A DNA stretch of 64,000 bases from positions 558,001 through 622,000 of the forward strand of contig NW_025920107.1 of NCBI RefSeq assembly GCF_902686445.1, written 5' to 3'. Made by a program: the position numbers and the translations under genes. Source of the stretch: Sciurus carolinensis (lineage: Eukaryota > Chordata > Mammalia > Rodentia > Sciuridae). The notes beneath the pieces are model-generated. The model was not told the origin of the DNA and did not search any database. It saw only the letters and a list, made by a program, of their open reading frames with translations. Below are positions 12,124-24,922 of this stretch, in pieces (the stretch's first letter is position 1; every line of letters starts with the position of its first letter).

Positions 12124-12690
12124 AAGGAACAGACTTGGATGTCTGATGAATAATTGACAAGCCCCTAGTGGACGGCAAGCCAAAAAGACATGTGTCACGA
12201 GAGCACTGCACCAAGGAGTTAAGACACCATCTGGATCAGAATTGGAAATAAGCCAAGAAGAAGGGTATATAAACTCCCCTCTCAGACAGCTCCTCAGCTC
12301 AGCCCAGATCTCCTGATGAATCCACATCAGCCAGGTTCCCGAGCCCCACCGATCATCCATCCCTGGAGACCACCAAGACTCCCTGCTGTGATGGCTTCAC
12401 AGCCAGCAGAGCCTGCCTGTCCTTGATTCCCAGACCATCAGCTGGAGAAAGTTCCGAGACCAACTGTTCTCTTCCCTGGAGACCAGCTGTTGCCTTCCCT
12501 CTGACTAAGATAACGTCGCATTCAGGGTTGTCAGAACCGACAAGGCAGAGAGGACTTTGGACTATTTGATTGAGGTGTGTTTACTTGACAAACGATTTAA
12601 TTGATATGTGATATTAGGAATATTAAGGTTTGTGTTATCCCAAGTGTATCAAATAAAGCCAATTTGTTTGGAACCAAATTCTACTCACTT
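12124..12690 (+). mobile_element. LTR-like segment, plus strand
   Basis: This segment sits just inside the inner arm boundary and is absent from the right side. It contains a TATA box (TATATAAA, 12,266-12,273) and a polyadenylation signal (AATAAA, 12,652-12,657), spaced as in a retroviral LTR with a long transcribed part. Ends and duplication were not resolved. It is probably a decayed solo LTR. Confidence 0.4.
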
Positions 12691-12727
12691 ACCTCTCTGC
12701 AGTTTGAGACACTCACCCTCCTTCCTT

Positions 12728-12809
12728 TTCCTTCCAGTACTGGGGATTCAACCCAGAGCTTGGTGTACTTTAGGGAAGTGCTCTGCTACTGAGCTATATT
12801 CCTAGTCCC
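12728..12809 (-). mobile_element. ID-type SINE
   Basis: Reverse-oriented tRNA-derived unit: AGTACTGGGGATTCAACCCAG ... TGCTACTGAGCTATATTCCTAG. The poly-A tail has been lost. Confidence 0.7.
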
Positions 12810-13017
12810 ATGACTCTTTTTAAATTTACAATTGCTACAGTGATTGCAGCTTCAGATAATTAATAATCTGAGCATATTTTGAGAAGGCATACCTCAAGTC
12901 TTCTTGAGTTGCAGAAGGTACTAAGTTTATGGTTCTCCTTCCTTCCATGCAAAGTGTCATTTCTTTATTTTTTAAAAGATTTTTAATGCTATTTTTTTAT
13001 ACTTTTTAAAATTGATT

Positions 13018-13097
13018 TTCATGAGGTGCTGAGGATTGAACCCAGTGCCTCACACATAGTCAAAAGCTCTACCAGTGAGCTATAACCTCAGCCCTCT
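13018..13097 (-). mobile_element. ID-type SINE
   Basis: GAGGTGCTGAGGATTGAACC ... ACCAGTGAGCTATAACCTCA, preceded by an A/T-rich tail. First of two adjacent reverse-oriented copies. Confidence 0.75.
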
Positions 13098-13116
13098 TGA
13101 ATTTTTTTCTTTTTTT

Positions 13117-13228
13117 GGGTTACAGTTGATACAATAACTTTGTTTTATTTATCTTTAAATGTGCTGAGAATCAAACCCAGTGCCTCACACATGTCAAGCA
13201 AGTGTTCTGCTGAGTTGCAACCCCAGCA
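13117..13228 (-). mobile_element. ID-type SINE with extended tail
   Basis: Carries the tail module TTACAGTTGATACAATAACT before GTGCTGAGAATCAAACCCAG ... GAGTTGCAACCCCAGC. The same extended form occurs at 14,221-14,340 and 40,640-40,765. Confidence 0.75.
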
Positions 13229-13245
13229 AATTCACATTCCAAAGG

Positions 13246-13335
13246 ACTGGGGGTAAAGCTCAGTGGTAGAGTATTTGCCCAACAAACTGGAAGGCACTTG
13301 GTTTGCTGCCTTCAACCCACACTGCCAACAAAATG
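13246..13335 (+). mobile_element. ID-type SINE
   Basis: ACTGGGGGTAAAGCTCAGTG ... AGAGTATTTGCCCAACAAAC, with an eroded B box. The poly-A region is AACAAA-rich. Confidence 0.65.
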
Positions 13336-13902
13336 TCCCAAACAAATAACAACAAAAACACCATATGGCACCACCATCAATGACATTCACATCTATGATG
13401 ATGTTCCTGTCCTCACAACACTGAAATATCTCAACACAGGAAGCTACATTTTTTTAGGAAGTTTTATTTTCCACACATGTTGTGCATGCATTTAACCTAA
13501 AATTAATTTGCCATTTGGCTTAGATTTTAGAATTAGTAGATTTAAAGAGGTGTGTGTGTTCTGTGCATATCTGTCATGTAACATGCACCAGATTTGTGTT
13601 ACCTAAATTCAAAATCTCAAAATTATCTTTTTTTGTGGTTTTTAAGTTTTTTTCTACTTCACTCAGAGCAGCAGCACAAACTTATTTCACTTATACAGTT
13701 GTATTTTCTTTAAGAAGAATAAATCAAATAACCCAATAAATCATCATTTTCTTGAATCTCACATGCACCCAATGTGTATATATTAAGCATTTGCTGTAGA
13801 TTGCCTAGTAAAATACTAAGGCTAGGCTCATTTTACATATGGTCTATTGAAGCCTGATGTTTACTAGAGAAAGCATCATTATTATAAATATTTGATATAT
13901 AT
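13336..13902. other. AT-rich spacer without recognised feature
   Basis: No long frame, RNA gene or identifiable repeat was seen between the two SINE groups. Confidence 0.6.
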
Positions 13903-14037
13903 GCAGCCAGGAATAGCACATGCCTGTCATGGGTGTCATGGTGGCACAGCAAATCAAGAGGCTGAGGCAGGAGCTCCGGAGTTCTGTTAACCTCAGCAAC
14001 TTAGTGAGATCATAAGTAAATAAATTAATGAATAAAG

Positions 14038-14068
<31 letters not shown>

Positions 14069-14125
14069 ATAGGGCTGGGGATGTGGCTCTGTGCTCAAGT
14101 GCTCCTGGGTTCCATCGAAAAAAAG
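13903..14125 (+). mobile_element. B1-ID SINE with internal (AAAT)n
   Basis: The B1 half (GCCAGGAATAGCACATGCCTG, GAGGCTGAGGCAGGAG) and the ID half (GGGCTGGGGATGTGGCTC) are joined by an expanded AAAT microsatellite at about 14,037-14,072. It appears to have grown from the A-rich linker of the dimeric SINE. Confidence 0.8.
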
Positions 14126-14220
14126 TATTGTTTTTTTAGTTTATTTCTCTTTCAACCTTACCCAGACCCTGAGAACTATCATTCTACTGTCTCAGGGAAG
14201 AAGTGTTTTATTTTTTTTTT

Positions 14221-14340
14221 AAATTTATTTGCTGATAGACCTTTATTTTATATATCTATTTATATGTGGTGCTGAGGATAGAATCCAGTGCCTCACATAT
14301 GTGAGGCAAGTGCTGTACAACTGAGCCACACCCCCTGCCC
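14221..14340 (-). mobile_element. ID-type SINE with extended tail
   Basis: GATAGACCTTTATTTTATAT tail, then GTGGTGCTGAGGATAGAATC ... CAACTGAGCCACACCCCC. Confidence 0.75.
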
Positions 14341-14610
14341 AAGAGTGTTTTATTCTTGACCTCTGATAGTGACAGGTACAGGGACAACTTCTTGGGATGT
14401 GGGGTGGGCTGGGCCTGGAGGTAAGGGTGGATTCCGACTTAAATGACAGAGTGGAATTAGGATTCTTTGCCAAAGGCAGGGGAGAGCCACCAGAGACATC
14501 ATCTGGGGCATGGTTGAGGCTGAGGAACTTGATCAGATAACAAGGGTGAAAGTAGTGTCTCCCCACTCATTGCTTCAAGTACAGTATATAAGAAAAAAAA
14601 GAAAAGACCA

Positions 14611-14850
14611 AACCAGGCATGGTGGCCCATGTGTGCCTATTTTCCAAGAGAGTTGGGAGGCTAAGGAAGATAGGAAGATCTGCAAGTTCAAGACCATCCT
14701 CAGCAATTTAGTGTGGCCCCATGCCTGAAATAGGGGATCAGATTAGTGAGACGTCATCTCAAAGTAAAAAATAAAAAGGGCTGGGAATGTGGCTGAGTGG
14801 CAAAGTGTCCTTGTGCTCAATGCCCAGTAATAGCAACAACAAAAAAAGAA
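14611..14850 (+). mobile_element. B1-ID SINE
   Basis: ACCAGGCATGGTGGCCCATG, GTTGGGAGGCTAAGGAAGAT, then GGGCTGGGAATGTGGCTGAG and a tail rich in AACAAA. Confidence 0.75.
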
Positions 14851-14964
14851 AGGACCAGAAAGAAGCCCCATCCCTCCTTTTACCCTGATGATTAGATAAC
14901 TGCTCCATTTCTTCTTTCTCAGCAAGAGTTAGATGTCTATGGAAGAAAAAAAAAAAAACATGAA

Positions 14965-15110
14965 GACCAGGGATTGGGGATCAGTTCAACCATAATAGAG
15001 CATGCACAAACTGTTGAGCTTGCCAGAGGACCTTGGTTGGATTCCTGGGGACCTACAACAAAGAAACAAAGGAAACAGCAATATCAAAAAAAAAAAAAAA
15101 AAACATGAAA
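14965..15110 (+). mobile_element. Decayed ID-type SINE
   Basis: AGGGATTGGGGATCAGTTCAA ... TGCCAGAGGACCTTGGTTGG, then a run of A at about 15,087-15,104. Diverged from the other copies. Confidence 0.5.
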
Positions 15111-15111
15111 C

Positions 15112-15630
15112 ACAGTTGATTCTGTTAGCATAAAAAGACCAGGCCAGATGGATACAATCTCCATGAATCATCTGTTTATAATGAAACAGAGTTTCATGCC
15201 TCTGATGAACTCATTTTCTTAGTGGAAAATGAGCCAATGAAAAAAGGAGAGGACTAGGTTTTTACAGGTTATTCTAAGAGGTGACTTAATGAGCATGTCA
15301 GCTTGGACTCTGAGAAATTTGGGATCTGTTTTTCTGGACAAAATTGGAAGGGTCTAGTGTCAGCAGTCAGCTTGAGCACTCAGGAAACAGGTTTTTGAGA
15401 ATTTGAAATTTTGTATCGGGCAATATTTTTGTTTGAAGAAGAGCAGAGGCTCTGGGATCAGCTTTCAGTGTTTATGTCATTCCCTTCATTGTGTTGTTGC
15501 TGGGAAAGGATTTATTCTTTGACTTCTTTTCTAGGGATTGTTCTGTCATTGGGAAAAATGAACTGTGAAAGCTTTCAATATACGGCTTTCTTGTTCATTC
15601 CCCTTTTCTCAGGTCTCACCACTAAGGGCT
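15112..15630 (+). repeat. Dispersed repeat, copy 1 of 2 in direct orientation
   Basis: This segment matches 39,367-39,905 along its length. Shared words include GTTAGCACAAAAAGAC/TGG, GAGGTGACTTAAT, GAGCATGTCAGCTTG, CACTCAGGAAACAGGTTT and AGGGATTGTTCTGTCATTGGG. The copies are about 24 kb apart. The family is not recognised. The company of LTRs suggests retroviral origin. A poly-T run (15,629-15,656) follows this copy only. Confidence 0.7.
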
Positions 15631-15754
15631 TTTTTTTTTTTTTTTTTTTTTTTTTCATATCCAAATTTTAGACTCTGAAAGGAAGGGGAAAATTGGACAT
15701 TGAGGTCTCTAGTTTTGTGCTGGTGATACTGCTGGTTATTATTGATGAATTTTG

Positions 15755-15925
15755 CTTCCTCAAATGTTGAAGTTTGAACATTAGATAAGCAGACAGATGC
15801 AAGCATATAAAGCAGGTTTTATTTAATAGTAGTAACACAGATTTCTCACAGAAGAGAGAAGGTGGACTTTGTTAATATTCTCCTCTCCCAAGATAGTGAA
15901 AGCACCCTGTATCTTTCTTTTTCTT
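15755..15925 (-). mobile_element. LTR fragment, outer left part (split copy)
   Basis: This matches 18,040-18,185: CAAGCATATAAAGCAGGTTTTATTTAA, then the AGTGAAAGCACCCTGTATC region. It stops where a plus-strand copy of the same family begins. The missing part resumes at 16,665. The element was therefore split by a later insertion. Confidence 0.6.
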
Positions 15926-15929
15926 TTTC

Positions 15930-16465
15930 TACTTGTGGCACTGAAGCCAGATTAAGGACAGGTAGTTAGTGTAGAAATAGGGGATCAGGTCAAATCAAGG
16001 AAATAAAGCCATGAAGCCATCTGCCTCTGGAAGTTGGAGACTGCCCCTGGAAGAATAAAATGTCAAGGATCTTCAAAGCCCATTGATTACCAAATTTACC
16101 TGCCTTTATCAAGGACTGCAATCATGGAGCTGCTAATTAATGCCTCCTGGGCCCTTATCTGCCTGAATCACCTTGGCCCTCCCCCTGCTCATAGCTTTTC
16201 ACTTAGTGAAAAACCAGGTCTGGTCATATAGGAAGAAAGGAGAGATAAGTGGGGAGAGAACTGGGGAACAAAAGACTTTAACCTATAAAAGATGTAGGGT
16301 GTGCTCACTTCTGGGAACTTTAGAACATCAGCCATGGCCCCCTTCTTCCTCCTGGGAGAAGTTTGTATTATTACCTTTAATTAAAACCTGCTTAATATTC
16401 TTGCCTTGGCATGCTTCTCTAGTGTTCAATCTTCAACATTAGAAGAATTTGTCACCGGTAAATGG
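15930..16465 (+). mobile_element. LTR of the same family, plus strand, nested in an older copy
   Basis: The sequence from AAGCCAGATTAAGGACAGGTAG to TCTTCAACATTAGAAG is the reverse complement of 18,045-18,540. A TATA box (TATAAAA, 16,284-16,290) lies about 150 bp before the end, as in a short LTR. The size and family look like MaLR/ERVL-type rodent LTRs, but I cannot name the subfamily. It interrupts the minus-strand copy 15,755-15,925 + 16,665-17,000. Confidence 0.6.
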
Positions 16466-16553
16466 TGGTATCAGCGCTGGAGATTAAACCCAGGGCCTTA
16501 TACTTGCAAAGCAAGCCCTCTACCAACTGAGCTATATCTTCAGCCCCTGGCAA
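16466..16553 (-). mobile_element. ID-type SINE
   Basis: GGTATCAGCGCTGGAGATTA start, AAACCCAGGGCC B-box complement and CAACTGAGCTATATCTTCAG. It lies directly against the end of the nested LTR. Confidence 0.75.
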
Positions 16554-16555
16554 CT

Positions 16556-16653
16556 TTTTTTTTTTGGGGGGGGAGGTGCTGGGGAATCGAACATAGGGAC
16601 TTGTGCTTACAAGGCAAGCACTCTACCGACTGAGCTATCTCCCCAGCCCCCCA
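16556..16653 (-). mobile_element. ID-type SINE
   Basis: Poly-T/G start, GTGCTGGGGAATCGAACATAG, CTACCGACTGAGCTATCTCC. Tandem with the previous ID copy in the same orientation. Confidence 0.85.
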
Positions 16654-16664
16654 GGCAACTTTTA

Positions 16665-17000
16665 TAGACTAAAGTTTCCTTTGTTTTCCTACTCTCTCCC
16701 CCTTTATCTCTTTCCTTTCTAGGAGATGCTGATGGGATGGCCAAAATGTGAGAAGCAAATGGTCTGGGGGAAGGACCAAATGAAGTGATTCAGGCAGGAA
16801 GCAACCCAGTGGGCATTAATTAACAACTTGCTTTCTGCAACATTTTGGAAGGGGTAGTAAAGGCCTGTAATCTTGGTAAACAGAGGACTCTGGAGACATT
16901 GATATCCCAATCCCCCAGGGTCGGACTCCAATTTCCAGAATTCATACTGGCCTCCATTTTCTCCATTTGACCCATTCACATATCTATCCTAACTGCCTAT
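16665..17000 (-). mobile_element. LTR fragment, outer right part (split copy)
   Basis: This continues the element begun at 15,755. It matches 18,190-18,520 (CTCTCCCCCTTTATCTC, AAGTGATTCAGGCAGGAAG, GGCATTAATTA, ACTCTGGAGACATTGATAT). Confidence 0.6.
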
Positions 17001-17238
17001 CTTTAATTGTGTATCACAGGGAGGGGGAACATATGAAAGGGGACTTTCTTTTAGAGTCCTAAAATTTAATATGGGGGTCATGCAAAGGGGGATGTGTGAG
17101 GTAAGTACTGAAGCCATCTTGATTAATGTCAGTTCTCTTTATGTTCCTCCATAAGATCAGAGTGGCAGAAGGAGAGATGCCCTGAGATGTTTCCCAGATA
17201 TTGTTGTTGAGCTGATTACTTTATTAAGAAATTAAGAC

Positions 17239-17325
17239 AAGGGCTCGTTTGGTAGAGTGCTTGTCTCATGAGCACATGGCCCTGGGTTCAAATCCCCAGC
17301 ACGGCCCCCAAAAAAAAAAAAATTA
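17239..17325 (+). mobile_element. ID-type SINE
   Basis: GGGCTCGTTTGGTAGAGTGC ... CCTGGGTTCAAATCCCCAGC followed by about 13 A. A clear tRNA-like B box remains, but the copy is embedded in repeats and has the poly-A tail of a SINE. Confidence 0.75.
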
Positions 17326-17521
17326 AAACTAAAATAGGGAAAAGAAAAAAACATTATAAGAGTTCGTGAAGATTAACTGGTTTTGTTAGGTTAGGGGAAA
17401 TAATAATAACATATAGAATAAAGATCAATTAACTTACTAGTGTTGTGAGAATAATACTAGCATGAAAGGTAAAGATTAACTTATTTGTTAGTGCTAAGAA
17501 AATGACTTTGGCATGTAATAT

Positions 17522-17940
17522 TGTTGTGCCCAGAGGCTCGAGACCCCACAAAGACCACCAGAGGCCACGATCAATGCAAGCAACAAAGTCATTTATTAGC
17601 AAGCTCCAGCCTGGTCCTCCATGCACTCAGAAACCGGTGACACTAAGAGGCCCCGAGCCCTTGTTTAGCAGGGTTTTTATAATGAAAAACAAGCATTTTT
17701 ACAGTGTTCTTTCTAATTGGTTAACATATATAATTGTAAAGCATGTTATCTTAAGTTCTGGGTCACCCTGACCTCCGAGAGGAGGGTTGTCATTAGCAAG
17801 GTTTGCTCTCGGGTCAGCCCCCTGGCCTTCACAGATAAGATACGAGATGAAAATTCTTTGCCACTTTTATGAGGGGTTGAGGGCAGTTTGGGAAGTGCCT
17901 GTGTTTACACAGGTGCAAGATTTTTCTATCTTTTCAATAT
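17522..17940 (-). mobile_element. Solo-type LTR, minus strand
   Basis: Starts TGTTGTGCCCAGAGGCTC. Read in reverse it has a TATA-like box (17,676-17,681) and a polyadenylation signal (17,592-17,597) in the right order and spacing. It shares an edge layout (AAAGACCACCA near the end) with the LTR at 21,590. The inner end is approximate. Confidence 0.55.
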
Positions 17941-18029
17941 AACTGAGAACTTATTCTTAATTAAGACCCAATCAGATTTAGGATGTTCTTCGCATGTTTT
18001 TGATACCGCTGTTTACTGGTGATGAGTTC

Positions 18030-18560
18030 TGCTCCTTCTAATGTTGAAGATTGAACACTAGAGAAGCACACCAAGGCAAGCATATTAAGCAGGTTTTATT
18101 TAAAGGTAATAATACAGACTTCTCCTGGCAGGAAGAAGGGGGCCATGGCTGATGTTCTAAAAGTCCCAAGAAGTGAGCACACCCTCCATCTTTTATAGGT
18201 TAGGGTCTCTTTGTTCTCCAGTTTTCTCCCCCTTATCTCTCCTTCCTGCCTACATGACTAGGCCTGGTTTTGCATTAAGTGAGAAGCCATGGGTTGGGGG
18301 AGGGCCAAGGTGATTCAGGCAGGCAAGGGCCCAGGTGGCATTAATTAGCAGCTCCATGTTTGCACTCCTTGATAAAGGCAGGTAAATTTGGTAATCAATG
18401 GGCTCTGGAGATCCTTGACATTCCATTCTTCTAGGGACAGTCTCCAACTTCCAGAAGCAAATGGCTTCATGGCTTCATTTCCTTGAATTGACCTGATTTC
18501 CTATTTCTACACTAACTACCTGTCCTTAATTCTGGCTTCATTTTCAGGGGTCTGGTTTCT
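18030..18560 (-). mobile_element. LTR, same family as 15,930-16,465, opposite strand
   Basis: Reverse-complement match to the nested LTR over almost its full length. A reversed TATA box (TTTTATAGG near 18,190-18,200) and the AAGCAGGTTTTATTTAA end are present. It forms an inverted pair with the plus-strand copy 2 kb to its left. Confidence 0.65.
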
Positions 18561-19384
18561 TTGCAGCATAGTAAGCATGTTTAACCTAGGAATTACATTC
18601 TCCTGGTGGTTTAGTCATTTTCATCCTGCTTGACAAATTATGCAAAACAAGAATAGGGATACCATTAACAGTATAGTTAAGACTAATAATCCATTTATAT
18701 TTGTAGAAAGCCCCTAAAAGGGTTAAAGGAAGAAATACATTCAGTTACACTTGCCCAAATTTCTTCATTATCAAAAGTAGGGGATTTGGCATTAACTATG
18801 ACCAGTAACTGAGATTGTTTTTAACACATCTAAAGAAACATTATAAAAATTATCAAGTCCCATTAGATGATTGTGTACACTCTGCTTTTAAATCTCAGTG
18901 TAATTGTATGGAAATCTAATAACACAAAAGTGAGTAATATTATAATGACATTGAAGTCTCTGAATCTACTGTAAGTCTTGTATTTGTTCCCCTAGACATA
19001 TAACAGAATCTTTAGTTGCAGGACCTCACTCAGAATTTCCTGTTCAATATGTACTTGAGTTTGCTAGGTTTCATTATAATTTTTATGAAATTGATGAAGG
19101 TAATTTGTTCTTTGGACCTCTTGTTTGAAGGCTACAAGGGAGGGAAATTGGCCAAATAGTAAACTTCTCCCAGTGCTTTCTTTCCTAATAACAATGAGCC
19201 CTGGGGGAAAAGGGGCAGATACTGAATACTGGTCCCTAAACCATGACCTTCCCCCATGGCAAATTAGTATTAAACAGAAGCACAGCAAATACCAATGGGC
19301 AAGATTTGAGTACTCATCCCTAGGGATCTGGATTCTTATCTCCCCACACAACAATGAGTTTCAACCTTTTACAACCACCCTCCT
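18561..19384 (+). mobile_element. Retroviral remnant before an LTR, no intact frame
   Basis: The part around 19,180-19,350 is inverted relative to 22,130-22,300 (GATCTGGATTC/GGATCTGACTCC and GAGTACTCATCCCTAGGGAT motifs on opposite strands). Frames are short. It is interpreted as the interior of a decayed provirus whose 3' LTR follows. The remainder is AT-rich without recognised features. Confidence 0.4.
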
Positions 19385-19628
19385 AAATTAAAGTTTTAAC
19401 CCATTCATCTAACCCCTGACGGTCAAAACTGCATGTTCAAAACTGCAAGTGCATGGTTTCTGATGATTACATCATCCTTGTTGTACCCTATAAAACTACA
19501 ATCTCCTCTGTAACTGATGACAATTTTCCCCATCTGGAAAATGGGCCCATGGTGCCCAACTCCACGAAGGAATAAAGGCTTCTCTGAGTCTGTTGATGTC
19601 TGCCTCTGATCCTTTTGTGCTTTCAGAA
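19385..19628 (+). mobile_element. LTR-like, plus strand
   Basis: TATAAAA (19,489-19,495) is followed 75 bp later by AATAAA (19,571-19,576) and a GT-rich stretch (TCTGTTGATGTCTGCCTCTG). That is the promoter and poly-A layout of a retroviral LTR. Ends are approximate. Confidence 0.5.
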
Positions 19629-19639
19629 ATTAACAAGAA

Positions 19640-21215
19640 TAAAATCATATTTAGTTTGTGCAATTGCTATCTTGAATTTGGGCTGAGTTATACATTATAT
19701 CCCTATTTGAGATCACAGTAGTTTTTTACAAAAAACATCAATCTTCTGAACACAACTTTAAATGAGATGAAGTCCTGCCTATTTTGGAGCCATTCTAACA
19801 TCCAGTAAGGTGAGAGGTAGAGCCTTATCTTAGGTAAGTTGGGGCTTTTTATATATTTTAGGTAAAGTGATTTAGTTCTGAAGCTGACCTTTGTCATTTC
19901 ACAAAGTTTTATATATATTATTTCCTAAGTCTATATGGACATTAGTTAATATAGCATTACATTTAAAATATGAATCAATGAAAGGCTAAGAGAGCTTTTA
20001 ATTTTCTTTTTGTGTGGAAAAGTGGCAAAATATTTTCATGTTTTACAATATTAACTTTTAAACAGAGCAGGATCTTATTATGTTTTAGAAATATATTTAC
20101 ATTTTTATTCCATTGTAGAAACAGCTTCAGTTATAGAACTTTTAATTATATGAATAAATCCCAATTAAATTTGTTTTTCTTATAAGTCTAACATCACCAT
20201 TATAGACAACTTTAGTTTGGAGAATATCAGTATTGTAAAAATGCTATTTTAATTTCCCTGCTTTAAGGACTTACATACCTGGAAGATATGAACACATTCA
20301 ATATACAAAGAAGAGTAATAGCATCACAATTACATTGATGATTTTATATTATCCAAGTTTTAAAGGAAAATTTAGACTCTTTAATGTAGTATAATACTTG
20401 AGAATAACAGTTGTTGCTGTGTAACCAGTGTTGTATAGATTTTAATTCCTTTAAGACGGTTGCTTTAAGAATAAAACTTAACAGACACAATGTTAAGAGT
20501 AAATTCATGTTTCAAGAGATCCTTGTCAGGTTAACATATAGATTAAATCTTGGTTTTATATGAGTACATTAGCATTTGACTTTAGGGAATTATCTTAAAT
20601 AGTTTTAACTGGTTGTTCTACATAACAAAATTAATTACACACAAACTTGGTGAAATTTGCCTTTATTTACACAGATTTGCTTATCAGGTAGACCCTCATG
20701 TTGTTTAATTCACCACATAAAGACTTTCTTATCCAGAAACATTTTCTTTTTTCTTCTTCTAAATATATTTCTATACCTAGAAACTTCTAATTTATCTTTC
20801 CTATAGGTTGACCTGTCTTTTTGCGCACACCCTGAAACAATCCTTCTGAAATATCTGACATTAGACAAATTATTTCATTTTAATTAGAAGAAATATTTTA
20901 TGTTATAGTACTATAATTGAAACACAGTTGAAACTTTTGGATCCTAGTACATAGAAGTACACCAATTTCTTTACCAATTCATGAAAACACAATGTTCAAT
21001 CTTATTACCCCATGGTATTCAAGAAGTTGAGTACTTTGTGTTATATTTAACAACAGTTTAACTTGCAATTTAAACAGGTGTCTCTAGCAAACACATTCAT
21101 AACTAATCCTATATATGTCAAATCTAATTTGCTTATTTTTTCCTATAAAAACTGAGATATCAGACAAGTGTATTTAACAGTACAGCCATTTCTCCCTTAT
21201 TTAAGAAAAGTTCTA
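19640..21215 (-). mobile_element. AT-rich retroviral interior, related to ERV1 interior
   Basis: Words in this stretch match ERV1 27,840-28,290 on the opposite strand: around 19,660 (GTGCAATTGCTATCTTGAATTTGGGCTGAG), around 20,230-20,300 (TTTGTATATTGAATGTGTTCATAT in reverse) and around 21,160-21,200 (ATATCAGACAAGTGTATTTAAC). Order is kept in reverse, with gaps of several hundred bases. No coding frame survives. It looks like a second member of the same largely non-coding element family. Confidence 0.5.
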
Positions 21216-21239
21216 GAAACAATGGATAATAGACATTTA

Positions 21240-21340
21240 ATTTAATTTATTTATTTATTTGTGGTGCTGGGGATTGAACCCAGGGCCTTGTTCTCATGAG
21301 GCAAGCACTCTACCAACTGAGCTATATCTCCAGCCCCCCA
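21240..21340 (-). mobile_element. ID-type SINE
   Basis: ATTTATTTATTTGTGGTGCTG, GGGGATTGAACCCAGGGCC, CCAACTGAGCTATATCTCCAG. Well preserved. Confidence 0.85.
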
Positions 21341-21589
21341 AGTTAGTATTTTTTTAAAAATGTCTTTGTAAGTTAATGGCCCACAAATGACGGAGGCAGC
21401 AGATAGGAACAAAACTTCAGATCAGTAAGCTTCCCTTTTTTCTGCAGCAAAGTCCATTGAACAGGCATGGGAGGGTCCATTTCCTGGGTATGGAGATGGC
21501 CCCAGGGTTACAGAAGGAGTCTGGGTTTTGTAGTTTTATTGGAGAATGTGTGGATGTGCAGTTTTTACAGTAAGGGGCTAGTTGTACTG

Positions 21590-22085
21590 CTGTGCTCAGA
21601 TCACGAATCCCCAAAGACCACCATGGAGCCATCTCCAAAGCAAAAGCAAGAGGGTCTTTATTGCAAGCTTGAGCTCAGACTCACAGCATTCACTGATGCA
21701 GCAGTCACTGGCTTCAGCGGGATTTTTATGAGCTCCACAGTACAGTGGAAAAATTGAACAAAGCAAAGTACATGATTGGCTGGTCTTTCAGCATGTGTGG
21801 TTTGGCATGTTTCCATTGGCTTAGGGTACCCAGGTCTTAACATATTGACATATATGGTTTGGAATGATAAATATTGTTTTTTTTAGCTCCCAACTGGTTG
21901 TTTGCCAAAGGCCAGTCCTAATCTTGACTCATTTTGTATTCTGTTTGTTCTAGTGACCTTCCTAGAATTGGCTATCTGAGCTCCAGGAAATAGAAGCCTA
22001 GGCCTGAAATCTTTCATGCCCTAAATGCAGCCTGTCATGACCATGGTTCAGCTCCCTTTTCAGTACAAGTTAAAACTTTAACTTA
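21590..22085 (-). mobile_element. LTR-like, minus strand
   Basis: A reversed poly-A signal (TTTATT, 21,657-21,662) and a TATA-like block (ATTTTTATGAG near 21,722) sit as in the LTR at 17,522. The shared words CAAAGACCACCA and CTTTATTGCAAGC / CATTTATTAGCAAGC indicate a related family. Ends are approximate. Confidence 0.5.
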
Positions 22086-22550
22086 CAAGGGTAGTTGTAG
22101 AGAGTTTTAAGCTCATTTATGTCTGGGGAGATAGGAGTCAGATCCCTAGGAATGAGTACTCAATTCTTGCCCAATATTCTACTTTCTCTCAGATCTGTTG
22201 TTTTCCAGAGTTTCAATATTTGCTGTGCCTCCACTTAGAACTAATTTGCCAAGGGGGAAAGTCAAGGTTCAGGACCCAGTATTCAGTAACTGCCCCTTTC
22301 CTTTAAGGCCCATTATTCTTAGAAAAGGATTTGTTGTGTTGTTAATCCTTGGCTAGTTTTGTTCCCACCTCCTGAGCTGCACCTCTCTCTGGTTTTTCTT
22401 TGGGGACTATCTTGTAGGAATATTATTTTACATTACCCTTCAAAATTAAACTTTATAATCATGTGAATCAAAGGTATTTGGATTCATATTTTTGAACCAA
22501 CAACGAAGGCCTTATAGCCTTTAAAAAATCCTTTTAGATTAAGAGTCAAC
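22086..22550 (-). mobile_element. Retroviral remnant, inverted relative to 19,120-19,350
   Basis: The segment about 22,130-22,330 is a diverged reverse complement of 19,120-19,330. It lies next to the minus-strand LTR-like segment, as expected for a decayed interior. The part after 22,400 is AT-rich and unassigned. Confidence 0.4.
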
Positions 22551-22567
22551 ACTTGTAAATTGGCCTG
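22551..22567. repeat. Target-site duplication of the SPOPL retrocopy, left copy
   Basis: acttgtaaattggcctg lies directly outside the poly-T run. Its partner at 24,903-24,922 reads acttcgtaaattgggctctg, identical apart from small indels and a substitution. Confidence 0.6.
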
Positions 22568-24902
<2,335 letters not shown>

Positions 24903-24922
24903 ACTTCGTAAATTGGGCTCTG
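24903..24922. repeat. Target-site duplication of the SPOPL retrocopy, right copy
   Basis: acttcgtaaattgggctctg lies immediately upstream (minus strand) of the 5' UTR and pairs with 22,551-22,567. Confidence 0.6.

Noticed and set aside
16466..16480. tggtatcagcgctgg after the nested LTR as a retroviral primer-binding site
   Set aside because: The same bases are explained as the start of a reverse-oriented ID SINE that continues to 16,553.
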